Below, piece after piece: positions 31,146-41,900 of a stretch of 64,000 nt of DNA. The notes under the pieces are model-generated. The model ran no database searches, was not told where the DNA came from, and saw only the letters and a program-made list of their open reading frames with translations. Position 1 is the stretch's first letter. Each line of letters starts with the position of its first letter. The translations under genes were made by a program, and so were the position numbers. This DNA comes from Microdochium bolleyi (Eukaryota; Ascomycota; Sordariomycetes; Xylariales; Microdochiaceae), in assembly GCA_001566295.1 (NCBI GenBank), contig KQ964245.1, positions 191,524 to 255,523 of the forward strand, read 5' to 3'.

Positions 31146-34100
31146 CTACATGCCCTGCTGCATCATCCCACCCATGTTCTGCTGCTGTTGTTGTTGTTGT
31201 TGTTGCTGCTGCTGTTGTTGCTGTTGCTGCATAAGCATCTGACGCTGGAAGATTTGTTGCGACAGCATTTCTCTAGCCTTCTGCTGGCACTGTCTCTTGA
31301 AGTTTTCCATCACGTCGGCAGGAATCTGCGTAGGCCCGCCATACTTCTGTGCGAGGTTCGGCATGTTTTGCTGGAACAAGGCTTGCGACTTGGCGCGCAC
31401 TTGCATCTGCAGAGCGTTTTGCGGGTTCTGCTGCTGCTGCTGGGCTTGCTGCTGAGCTTGTTGCTGAGCTTGCTGTTGCTGCTGCTGCTGCAATTGTAAT
31501 TGCTGTAACTGTGCAAGCTGCTGCTGTTGATTCATGCCACCGTTCATGCCCATGAAGTTCTGACCGCCCATCTGTTGGCCGCCCTGCATCTGGGCCTGTG
31601 CTTGGGCGTGCTGTTGCTGCTGAGCCTGCAGTTGTTGCTGATACCGCGCAGCGATTTGCGCCTGCTGTGCAGCCATCATATTGTTCATGTTCTGGCCACC
31701 GTTCCCGTTCTGCATGTTGTTCAGCATTTGCTGCCGCTGCATCATCTGCAACATCTGCTGCTGGTTGTGCATTTGCGGATTTTGCCCATTCATCATGCCG
31801 CCGTTAGCAAGGGCCATCTGCTGTTGCTGAATGCGTGCCCGCTGCTGATGTGCGGCCATCTGAGCTGCCAGCAATTGTTGCTGCGTCATATTTTGGCCCA
31901 CGTTCTGGCCCATGTTCTGCATGTTCATCATGTTTTGTCCCATTTGAGAGTTGACAGCCATCATACCAGGAGGCGGGCTGGCTTGTGACATGCGAGGAGT
32001 TGGCATCGGCCTGTTGATCGGCGTTCCGTGAGCCATCTGGGGCGTCGAGTTTGGCATCCTCGGGGTGCCAGATGGATGGCTTTGCTGGCTTCCGCGAGCT
32101 GACATGCTCGGCGCCATGGGAACACCCATCTGGTGAGCCTGGACAACCGAGGGTGGCCGAGCAGGACTGCCTCCCATTCCAGAATTAGTCTGTTGCATCG
32201 CCACATTCCCGACCATGGGTGACGACATGTTTTGTGGTGTCCCTTGTTGCACAACAGGCGAGGACACTGGTGGTTGCGAAACTTGCTGGGGAAACCGATG
32301 TGCTGCTGGCTGTCCTGGCATGCCTCCACTCGGCATACCGTTTTGAACGGGGTGGCCGTGAGGTCCTTGCATCTGGTTGGCATTTGGCGGGGAATGAGCT
32401 GCCTGTACTTGTGCCTGGTTCTGGTTCTGTGCTTGTGCTTGTGCTGCCGCACGACGCTGGGCCGCCTGCTGCTGGACAAGCAGCTGAGCCTGCCTTTGCT
32501 GTTGCAGCTGCTGCTCTCTCTGCGCCTTCTCTTCCGCCAGACGTTGCTGTTGCTGCTGTTGTGCCAGTGCAGCAGCTTCTTGTTGTTGCTGTTGGGCTTT
32601 AGCCAGCTGCAGCTTGCGCTCGTTCTCGGCCTGTCGCACTTTCTCCAGCTCCTTCTTCTCCGCATGATCCCTCTTGATATCGTTGATGACCTTGAATCGA
32701 GCAAACGATGGATCAAATGCTGCCGCGCCGGACTGCCCGCCAACATCGGTACCATCGGCAGCGCCTTGCGACCCGTTGGCCGCGGAAGACAGCCGTTCGT
32801 CATAAGTGAGCATGTACTTCTCCTGGTCAGCTGCCAGTGCCTCATCGGCTGCTCTCTGAGCAATAGTCCTCTTCCGCGCCTTGGGTTGCGGCTGTTGCTC
32901 ATACTGCGTCTGCTTAGCCATCCTGTCGAGCAAGACTATCAAGTCCTCCTTGCTCTTCGTTGGCTCAAGGTCAAGAGGCGCAGCGGTGGCGAGCAATATT
33001 TGTCCTTCAGCGGCGTAAACATTCCTGCTGTCCAGGACTGCCTTGTCTCGCTTCTGTTTTTTGTTCGGCGGTGGCATGGAACTATTTGTCGGTGTTGGCG
33101 GCACGGCATTGACAGGAGTCTGAGGCGGGGCCGTGGATGAGTCGCCAATTGCCTTGCTATCGCCAGCTCCGGCGGTGATCATCAAGTCAGCGTGCACAGT
33201 TTGCGCGGTGGGAAAAAGCACCACAGTGAAAACTCTAGACTTCGCTGGCTGCTTGCTTTTCGTGTCCTCATTATTCGAACTGCCCGCAGCCGTCTCTGCT
33301 GACCCATCAGGAGCCGTTGTAGTGTCGTCTTTGATTGGAGCATTGGCCTCAGCCGAGGTCGAGTTGTCTTTCGGATATGGGGCCCAAGGCGAAGGCGTGA
33401 TATATGGGTTGTAGTTGTGTATTGAAGAGGGCGCCGCAGTTTCGGTCTTCACGGCAGGCCGTGCAGCATCCTTGGGCTGCGCTGCCGACTTGTGATCGTG
33501 AACCTGAACAATCAGGCATGCTTCGTAGAATGCCACCCCCCAGTCGTTGAAGTATGGTAGCAGGTCGTGTGGCACGGTCTTGGTTCGGACATGTTCGAGA
33601 AATATCTTCATTGGCGTCTTGTAGCCAAAAACACCCTCCTGGTTTTCGAACTTGAAATGCCGGTCGTGTAGATGCACGACTAACGACGGTGCACTCCCTC
33701 TGTACTTCTTGAGAATGTAGTTCTGTGTGAGATCTGCAGGAAAGCCCAGTATCAGTAAGCAGGAGCAAGGGTCACGCTGTAGGGAAGCAAGACACTCACG
33801 ATTGGATCTTTGCGATAATGGCGTAGGTATTGTTCGCTCGATCGCTTGCGCAGCCTTGGCGTTTACAGGACGATTACCCCGCGCGACGCTTTGCGATGTA
33901 TCGCGCCGCACCTTGGATATGCTTGGTCTGTTTGTGCTGTTCATCCCGTTGGTGACTACGCCATTGGCCGCTTGCTGCTGAGCCTTTGCAGCAGCAGTCG
34001 GCGCCTTCTTGGCGGACATGAGGGGCGATGGTGAGGACTGCACAGCCCCAGCGCCTCCATTCGTCTGAATGTTGGAAGGAGCTGGCTTCTTTGCTTTCGA

Positions 34101-34151
34101 TGATACTGGCTGTGTTGCTGTAGGAGCAGCAGCTGCCACGACCGGAGCCAT
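31146..34151 (-). CDS. SPT20: SAGA complex subunit Spt20, Q-rich
   Basis: Best model: exons 33800-34151 and 31146-33733, 979 residues. The conserved Spt20 domain lies just after the join (about 118-220): YILKKYRGSAPSLVVHLH, FGYKTPMKIFLEHVRTKTVPHDLL and FYEACLIVQVHDH. It is followed by a Lys-rich region and a long C-terminal half dominated by Gln, Asn and Met, ending in a run of 17 Gln. Spt20 is a structural subunit needed for integrity of the SAGA co-activator. The intron (33734-33799) has GTGAGT, an ACTGATAC branch and TGCAG, is 66 nt long and has no stop, so an unspliced 1001-residue form can also be read; the inserted Cys-rich piece is foreign to the family. Confidence 0.92.
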   Translation of the reverse strand: MAPVVAAAAPTATQPVSSKAKKPAPSNIQTNGGAGAVQSSPSPLMSAKKAPTAAAKAQQQAANGVVTNGMNSTNRPSISKVRRDTSQSVARGNRPVNAKAAQAIERTIPTPLSQRSNRECLASLQRDPCSCLLILGFPADLTQNYILKKYRGSAPSLVVHLHDRHFKFENQEGVFGYKTPMKIFLEHVRTKTVPHDLLPYFNDWGVAFYEACLIVQVHDHKSAAQPKDAARPAVKTETAAPSSIHNYNPYITPSPWAPYPKDNSTSAEANAPIKDDTTTAPDGSAETAAGSSNNEDTKSKQPAKSRVFTVVLFPTAQTVHADLMITAGAGDSKAIGDSSTAPPQTPVNAVPPTPTNSSMPPPNKKQKRDKAVLDSRNVYAAEGQILLATAAPLDLEPTKSKEDLIVLLDRMAKQTQYEQQPQPKARKRTIAQRAADEALAADQEKYMLTYDERLSSAANGSQGAADGTDVGGQSGAAAFDPSFARFKVINDIKRDHAEKKELEKVRQAENERKLQLAKAQQQQQEAAALAQQQQQQRLAEEKAQREQQLQQQRQAQLLVQQQAAQRRAAAQAQAQNQNQAQVQAAHSPPNANQMQGPHGHPVQNGMPSGGMPGQPAAHRFPQQVSQPPVSSPVVQQGTPQNMSSPMVGNVAMQQTNSGMGGSPARPPSVVQAHQMGVPMAPSMSARGSQQSHPSGTPRMPNSTPQMAHGTPINRPMPTPRMSQASPPPGMMAVNSQMGQNMMNMQNMGQNVGQNMTQQQLLAAQMAAHQQRARIQQQQMALANGGMMNGQNPQMHNQQQMLQMMQRQQMLNNMQNGNGGQNMNNMMAAQQAQIAARYQQQLQAQQQQHAQAQAQMQGGQQMGGQNFMGMNGGMNQQQQLAQLQQLQLQQQQQQQAQQQAQQQAQQQQQNPQNALQMQVRAKSQALFQQNMPNLAQKYGGPTQIPADVMENFKRQCQQKAREMLSQQIFQRQMLMQQQQQQQQQQQQQQQQQNMGGMMQQGM
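31179..31229 (-). repeat. CAG/CAA tract encoding 17 glutamines
   Basis: Mixed CAG and CAA codons near the 3' end of SPT20. It is the longest of several Gln tracts in the gene (others lie around 31425-31505 and 32450-32610). Mixed codons make slippage slower than in a pure repeat. Confidence 0.9.
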
Positions 34152-35124
34152 GGCCCCAGTGAAGGCTTCCGGCGATCAGGGGATTGAGGCTGTCTCGGTA
34201 TCCGGTGAAGGCGATGCGAAGATCTCGTAGGAGTCTATAATCGAGGAACATGCAGCATTGGATAAGGCGCTCCGGTTTGCTCCGTGGTCATGCAGATTGC
34301 TGATGATGGATTGGTTTTCTCTGGAGTTGCGATGCGATGGAGTCGAGTGACGTCGGCAGGCGCAATCGCGATGCGCGAATCGGGAGGGCGCAGTGTAGTG
34401 CACTACAACGAATGTTGGGGTCGGTCCCATCCAGTGGGCTGAGCGAGCGTGTGCGGTCGATTCGCGATGATTGTGCGGTGGGAGTAGATGGCGAAGGTCG
34501 ATGCGGTGGTCGTGGCCGAGTCGTCTTCGCGTGCGGGATGACCCTGTCTGGCGCGTGTGCGGTTGTTCGTCGTTGGGGATCGCACACCAAGCGGAGCAAT
34601 AGAGCAGGACGCTCGGCGGCCTTGCGCCAAGTGGGCCAGGACCGATCTCCTGCGCCCCAGCCAGGGCGTTCCCCGGCTTTTGACTGTGGCGCATGCAGTC
34701 TTGGGCTATGCGCACCGCCACATCCGTCCATGGAGGAACAACCGACAGGGTCCCGAGGTCACCAAAAGTCGAGATATGATCAATGCCGGAATGACAACAC
34801 CTGACCATTTGGACGTCGTGAGCTGTGAAGTCGTTCCTCAAAAAGTGTCCTGCCCTCCCAATTGTCTGCGCTGCAATTCCACAACGTCACGCTTCGCTTC
34901 ATGATATAGGTCCATAAACGTCTGTACTGAAGCGAGCAACACTGGTCCTTCATGACTGAAAATTGTGTGGTAACGACAGGCTGAAACACAATATCACGGC
35001 CAAGCATTGCATATCAACAAAGACCTATATACGCTATATACCAAAGCAGGAATCAGTACGTTTGCCCGCCCACGATCGCTTCTGCGCCTGCTGTAAGTAT
35101 TCAAGTTCGGCCCAGAATTACTGT
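34152..35124. other. SPT20 upstream region and PEX22 3' flank
   Basis: 970 bp. The left part, next to 34152, is the presumed promoter and 5' leader of SPT20 and is G/C-rich. Short frames on both strands show no family features. Confidence 0.45.
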
Positions 35125-36474
35125 CTATTCCTTGCCCTGGACCCGACGAGCCCAGTCGTCCCCAACACGCAAGCTATCCACGACCACGACGCCGCGGCCA
35201 CGTCCGACCCTGTCCTCGCGGTGCCACCAAGCCTCCTTCGTCTTCTCGGGGCGCTCTGCTTCCGACTCGCTATCTGCGAGACCGCCGTGACCGCCATCAG
35301 CGCCCACGACCAGGATCACGTCGTGCCTGAGCCACGTCTGCAGCTGGGTGATCAGGCTGCCGTCGGGGCCAGACAGGGACTCCTGCAGGTAGACAACCGA
35401 CGGCTGCAGGTGGCGCAGGATGTGCGTGTAGCCGTTGGCGGTCGTGAAAGGCATGATCATAGACTCCTTCTCCACGAGAGCCTGCGCCTGTGCGTAGACA
35501 GCGTTGAAAGAAGCATCAACGTTCGAGGATGAAAGGCTATCACAAATCAGTTCATGCTCATAATGTAGTGGGTAGTGACGGAAAAGCTTACAGCGGGCTC
35601 CTGCCCTCACTTGCTGGGGTCTTGACTTGCTCGTTACCGATGTTCGAGAATGATGAGCTCAAAGATGGTGGCGGTAGAGTGCTAGCGGGTCCAGAAAGCT
35701 CGGCCTCCTTGAGGCTGGGAGAGTAGATCAGGACGAACAGCTTGACCTTGGAGAAATCGACGTTCTTGGGGATGTGAGAGAGCACAGACTGTGCGGTGTC
35801 AGCATTGAGGTTGAATCAGGTTGCGGCGAACACAACAGGTTTGAACTTACTGCATGCTCGTGGAAGTCATCGGCGTCCAAGTCTGCCAGGTTCGCATCAG
35901 CAGAGACCACAATGGCGACGGTCTTGCGACGCTTGCTTGGATCTTTTGACGATGAAGAGGGCTTCGACCTCTGGTTCTCGACTTCCTCGGACCAGGTCTC
36001 GTGGTCCGCATACGCGTTCTTGTCGTCTTCCCTGATTGAAGCGAGGGCGCTGCCGACAGCTGCGCCGATTCCAGTCATGCCGGCAGCGACTGTCCGGCTA
36101 GCATTGGAGAGGAATTGCTGCGGGCTCGGGGTGCGGCGGAGGGCGCCCGACATCTGCGCACCCCATCCTGTAGCCGCCGCAGCGGATTCGGCATGAGGCT
36201 CGGTCACACCATAAGACGAGTTGCCATCTCGGGGGACGCCGCGGGAGTTGCCAGCGGGTTTCTCTCGGGTGGCCCCATAGGCTGGGTTGTCGCCATAGTC
36301 GGCGGTGTTGTAGTCAAGGCCGCCGGCTTCGGCGCCGTGTTCCTCCTCCTCCTCTTCGCTGCGCTGACTCCAAGCCCAGGCGGCAAGGCCAACGGTGGCA
36401 ATTGTGACGGTCGCGACGAGCGGGACCCAATGGGTCCAGACGCCGCGGCGGCGGGATCTCGAGTCCGATGACAT
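35125..36474 (-). CDS. PEX22: Peroxin 22-like protein
   Basis: Exons 35851-36474, 35592-35788 and 35125-35536 give 410 residues. Residues 1-10 are Arg-rich, one membrane segment follows at about 13-35, and then an acidic Glu run and a disordered region. The folded part begins near RKTVAIVVSADA (about 185) and continues through VDFSKVKLFVLIYSP (exon 2) and SFNAVYAQAQALVEKE and HLQPSVVYLQESL (exon 3). This layout fits fungal Pex22, which anchors the ubiquitin-conjugating enzyme Pex4 to the peroxisome for recycling of Pex5. Residues after about 385 are charged and less conserved. The family is fast-evolving, so the name rests on layout and a few blocks. Divergent from GCD1. Confidence 0.8.
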
Positions 36475-37234
36475 TTAGACAGGTGAGACCATCGCAGGAA
36501 TGCAAGGGTGCTGGAGTAGGCGGTGGGAGGACGCGGCGCGAGGTGGGAATGGACCGATCGTGTAAAGTGTGGCGGATGTGGTTGCGAACAGTGCGGCGCG
36601 TGCGTCCACGGGTTGGACGCTGTTCTCGACTGACGAGAGGAGATTGCCGCGTGCGTGGAGACTGGTCACCAGTCTTGATGAAATCGGAGGCTGGGAAGCG
36701 CAGCCGTGACGGCGGAGCGGGCAGGACATGCATGGCGAGCATGGTAAACATCCACTTTGCCGGCAGCGCGGTTGGCCGGTCGGCCCAAGCTGCGGCTGTT
36801 GTGGGGTTTCGTGTTGGACAGGGGGCTGGGCGGCCCTCCTCCAGCTCGCATCAACAAAGGAGGCTGTCCAGGGCTGGCCTTGTCCACCACCACGGCCTGC
36901 CAGGCACGCCAGCCGAGGCTGGATTGGTTGGCTGGGGGAGAGGCTGGCGTCCGGGATGCGCGGCACGGGCACGAGGCTGCTTATGTCACCGGATCTTATC
37001 GATATGAAGATTCCCCATCGTGCCCCTCCATGGCCACTTCCGATTCTTGTGACGCGGACCTGGATGCGGGCGTCGCAGGTGTGACTCTTCGTGCGCGGTG
37101 ACTGGCTAAATTTGAGATCTTGACGGGAGGCTCTGTCAACTCGCAACAGCGCTGGCGAACCTCGACCTAGCTGATTGTGACAGCACTTTGTAGCCACAGA
37201 CCGAGACTAAGCTGGTGGCCGGGCAACCTTCAAA
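36475..37234. promoter_or_regulatory. Divergent promoter between PEX22 and GCD1
   Basis: 760 bp separating two outward-facing ATGs, so both promoters must lie here. No convincing TATA box is seen for either gene, as is common for housekeeping promoters. Confidence 0.5.
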
Positions 37235-38941
37235 ATGCCACATGCCGTGTCCATGCCGGCGACAGGTCTGCAGGCCATCATCCTCTGCGGACCTGGCTCG
37301 TCCTTTCCAACCTTCACAGCAAATCCAGATGAGCACCCCAAGGCTCTGCTCCCTATTGCCAACCGGCCGATGGTCTGGTACCCGATCGAGTTCTGCTACC
37401 GCATGGGCATCACGAGTAAGCTCAGTAGCCATTATGCCGCACGGCACCAACGACTGACGCGGCTGTAGATACCACGATAATATGTCCCCCATCCGCCGAG
37501 AAGGCCATGTCTACGGCTCTGCACACCAACCCTTTCCTCACAAGCTTGCCGCATCCGCGGCCGGATCTTCTTGCACCCAAGGACCTGGATCAAAACACCG
37601 GCACGGCGGAGATTCTCCGCATGCCAGAGATCAGGCAACTGATCACCTCGGATTTCGTGATACTTCCATGCGATCTCGTCTGTGAACTGGGTGGGGACAA
37701 GCTTTTGCAAGCATGGATGGTTCAGGCATCATCGCAGTCGGATCTCCTCGCCGACGACCTCAACTCGACTCGGAGCGGCGGGCTCGGCGTGTGGTACGAC
37801 ACAAAGGCTAGCAATCCCATCAAGGGCGAAGAGACCGATTTCATCGCCACGACACCACTACCGAAGCGGACAACGCCAGCCCCAAAGGACTCCTTGCTTC
37901 CCCACCTGTCGAGCGTTGCGCTCTCCATGCCTACGGACTCTCTCAAGGATCTCACTGATGAGAAGAGCGGTCTTCCCATCCGCCACGGTCTTCTGCGCAA
38001 GCACCCGAAGCTGCAGATGCTCACCTCACATCGGGATGCCCATATCTACATCCTGCCGAAGTGGATCATGGATTTCGTTCAGCAAAATGAGCGACTCGAG
38101 AGCATTGGCGAGGACGTTATCGGCTGGTGGGCAAAGGCGACATGGCAAGATGGCCTGTCGAAGAAGCTTGGGCTGCAGAGCGTATTGGGCGGCGGCACGC
38201 CTTCAGGAGTTCAAAGTCCAGCTTCGCCTTCTCGGCTGCACGACACGATGGAGAGTGTTCTCAGCAGCCACAATGTCACAGACAGCAGTGTGGCGAAGAT
38301 CCCGCAGATGCTGGCTTATGTACACCCAGCAAGTGCAACTGCTCCCCTCATCCGACGCGTGGACACGGCACAGATCCTGCTGTCAGTGTCCTTGCAGATT
38401 GCCAAGCTGCCGTCTCTGGAGGAGACAGGCGCGGACAACGCTTCGCCGTTTGCCCACGCCAGGAAGGTTGCCTACCCAGAAGGCGTGAAGTCTCGGACGA
38501 CAATCACAAGGCAGGACTCTCTGGTCGCGGACAATGTCATGGTCGAGGAGAAGACGACCATCAAGGAGTGTGTGATTGGCGCCAACTGCCAAATCAAAGA
38601 GGGCGCCAAGCTGTTTCAGTGTGTCCTAATGGACGGCGTTACCGTTGGCAAGGGCTGCAAGCTTACGCGCTGTATCCTCGGCAAGCGGAGTGAGATTGGT
38701 GAAGGATCCACCCTGACAGAGTGTGAGGTTCAGGAGAACCTCCTCGTTGAGGCAAAGAGTAAGTTACTGGGAGTGATCGTTAATTGCAACTATGAAGTAC
38801 TGACGTGTTGCAGCCGAGGACAAGGACATGAAGTTCATGAGCTCTTCTGGTCTGGAAGCCAGCGAGCAGGAGATCGAAGCTTCTATGGCAGACCAGGACG
38901 ACGAAGAAGGAGCAGTAGAGGACAGCACTGTGGACTTGTAG
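37235..38941 (+). CDS. GCD1: Translation initiation factor eIF2B subunit gamma
   Basis: Exons 37235-37415, 37469-38758 and 38814-38941 give 532 residues. The N-terminal nucleotidyltransferase-like domain starts QAIILCGPG, with PKALLPIANRPMVWYPIEFC, and continues over the first join as GIT-NTTIICPP. The C-terminal third has the left-handed beta-helix of hexapeptide type (VEEKTTIKECVIGANCQIKE and repeats), and the last exon is an acidic tail (DQDDEEGAVEDSTVDL). With eIF2B epsilon it forms the catalytic part of the GDP-GTP exchange factor for eIF2, in the cytosol. The first ATG is used; the splice sites are GTAAGC/TGTAG and GTAAGT/TGCAG. Confidence 0.94.
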
Positions 38942-41900
38942 ACTTTTGGATGGTAAAGATAATAAGACACGTCGATGTTCCAATTGGTGTCCTATCAAGG
39001 TTCAGCCATCCCGCCCGCGACATTTTCTGCTCTCCATGCTACATGCGAGGACTGGCCCCATCATTATTCCAATCACGAATCCTTACAAGACCATATGTCA
39101 AGGTAGGCGCAGATATTTGTGGTCTTCTCGTGAAAGTGTTCGTTGTCCACCTGACTTGGGGCTCATCCTGTGAACAAGCCAGGATAAATCGCAATGGTGA
39201 AAGTGTGCTTCTCTTAAATGACAACCACTTGGCTTGCTCGATCCCCAAGAGCATCTTTGAGAATATGCTTCAGAAGACTCGGCATTACCTCCACTATTTT
39301 CTTGGAAAGAGACTTCCGGATTCTCTGGATTAATGAGAGAGTGGCAAGATACCCGGCTCTCGACTCCCGGGTCTACCAGCACTGCACCCTAAGTACAAGT
39401 TTTTCAGGATTTTGTGTTGAACGACATGTTTACTCTTCGTGTTTCCTTTAGAGCTTTACGCACAACCTTTGTGGAATTTGAAACCGGTCCGTGTCAACAC
39501 AGGTTGTCATAATATTCACAGCACCGTTGAAACATGATCTTATCGGTTTATTGCAGTCTACAACATGGCTTGGTCTGTTCCTGGCGTCTGTCCCGGTTGA
39601 TCGATCCATGTGTATCACCTCGTTGTTTGATTGTGTCTGATTAGGATTTTTTTTCAACCCCTCTGAGGAGCCATGGCGCCGCCAGATCTGTACGACTGGA
39701 TATGTATCTGTCTTTGCAACAATACTTCCTTTCTTCATGTCTGGGATTTTTACGTACAGGCCCATGAGATACAAAATGAAAATAAAACAAACCATATTCT
39801 CGCACTTGATGGCGTCGAAGCAGATGACCGCCAAAATTCCAGAGTTTCCTCTTTTCCTTTGTGTTATTTAAATAATGAGAATGGCAGAATCGTCACTGGT
39901 GATGATTTGCGAGGGTGTCATGCCATGAACGAGAAGTTCGTAACCATCTCAGTGTGTCGTCACTCGCGCACGAATATCTTTGTTACAAGCTGTTGATGTT
40001 GGATCGCAAGGCTTCGTCTATCACTGTGAATTAAATCAGGTTTCATCAAGCATGTATGTACTGACCGCTGAATTTCCAGGCAAATAAAACTTCAAATCAT
40101 ATCCTTACCTCGAGCCAGCGATAGCTAAAGATTTCATTCCATGTCACTTCATCAATCTGACAATAGACGGCCATTTGGAACAACCACTCAACATCAAAGA
40201 AGTAATGGGCAACTCAACGTCCAACGACTACCATGATCGTGGGCCGTGCAGCACACGCGGCTTCGATTGTGATCTCTCTTGTTCTGTTTACTTGTTTGTT
40301 TCAACCTGCTGTTTTCACAAACCCAGCTCTGCCTACTCTTCCCTCATACTCCGCCGCCTAGGCAATGACCCAATGGCTTTGCAACTAGAACAAAGCACAT
40401 GCCGCTGTCATGCAATACAACCTTTGCTGCCAAACCTTCTGCATGGGAGTGCCTGCCCTATCGTCTTGTGCGCAACGATGCCTGTAATGACCTGCATCAA
40501 GCCACTTTGGAGAGCGACTGCAGCGTGGGTATGCCTGCTTATGCTACGTGATGTTTGCTCCTGCTTCTACCCAGGTCCCTGAGCGTTCTCCACGCATAGC
40601 GACGTCGCTGCCAGTGTGATTGTGCGACGCAAAGCTCTCCTCTCCACGCATGAAGGCGGCGTATGTATATGTGAGCGTGTGCTACACTTGCGTTTCACTC
40701 GTTGCGGCTGCATCTGTGTCTGCCTGTCGCTGTAAATAGAACACTTCTGTCCCAGGCACACGTAGTCGTGTCCTCGTGGCACTGCTTGGGGTCCGGGGAA
40801 ATGATGTGATGCAGCCGAGATGAGCGCACGCGAAGGGCAAGCAGCGGCGGTAGCATCAGTGGTGGCTGACATGCCCGCTGATCGTAGCTTGCCAACCTGA
40901 AGGGCGACGACATCACAAAAGTCAGTCACAAGTCTCCGAGATTTGATTATGACCAAGAGAGACTCTAAAACCATGTAGAGGATTGACGTGAAGCTGACCA
41001 GATCAAGGGCATGAGAACAAACAGTCAAAAGTCAACACCACTCAAGGCGAAACGGCGAGTGTCAACACGACAATCATGTCCATGTCCAGCGCAAGTGGCA
41101 AAGTCCACGGCACACACACGAGTCCGACACAGGTGCGGCGATTTATGACGATAGACACAAACTGCAGCCGCAGCAGATCCCGCCACACACAGCGGGATTT
41201 GCTCATCACCACACGTTGAACCCGCCGCCGGTGTGGGCTCGCCACCATGGAGTCAACTCCCGTGGGCGCCTGCCCGCTTATCTTCCGCCTCGTTTCACTG
41301 CGGCACGTCTAAGTGAGGCGGTCCCTGCAAGCTTGCGACGATTCGCCGTCGCACATACACGAAAGTTGATGCTGGCAGTCGTGTCACCAGCGGAGTGCTG
41401 GAAGTAGTGCTGTACATCTGATCTCAGGAAGGCAGGCAAACCTGCTGAGCACGCACGCCACTCAACTGCGCTCTTCACACCGTGTTGTACTTTTGTCTCT
41501 ATTCTTGGCTCACTCTGCGTCTGCTACGACGCAAGTGCGCTGCCCGAGTTCGGGAGGTGCAGTTCTATCAAGACTCGAGCTGGCACAACCCATGGCACGC
41601 TTGACAATCGCAAGGCTGTCAGTTTCCCGAGGCCGAGTCCATCACCAGTGTCCGCTGCCAAACGCCCGGGCCATGGGCGCTCTCGATCTGCTTTAACCCC
41701 CAAGGAACAACCGCTGCTGCAGTGGGGATCCATGCAACGCTCGTGCATCTGCCTGTTGCACAGACTGAACACCCCTGATCCCTGAGCATGACGAGAAGGC
41801 GGGGGCCATTGTGGACAATGATGCGAGACGGCCTGTTCGCCAGAGTCAAGGTTTCGTCATGAGATTCCACCATCCGGTGTCTTCAGGTGAGGAGCCTGGT

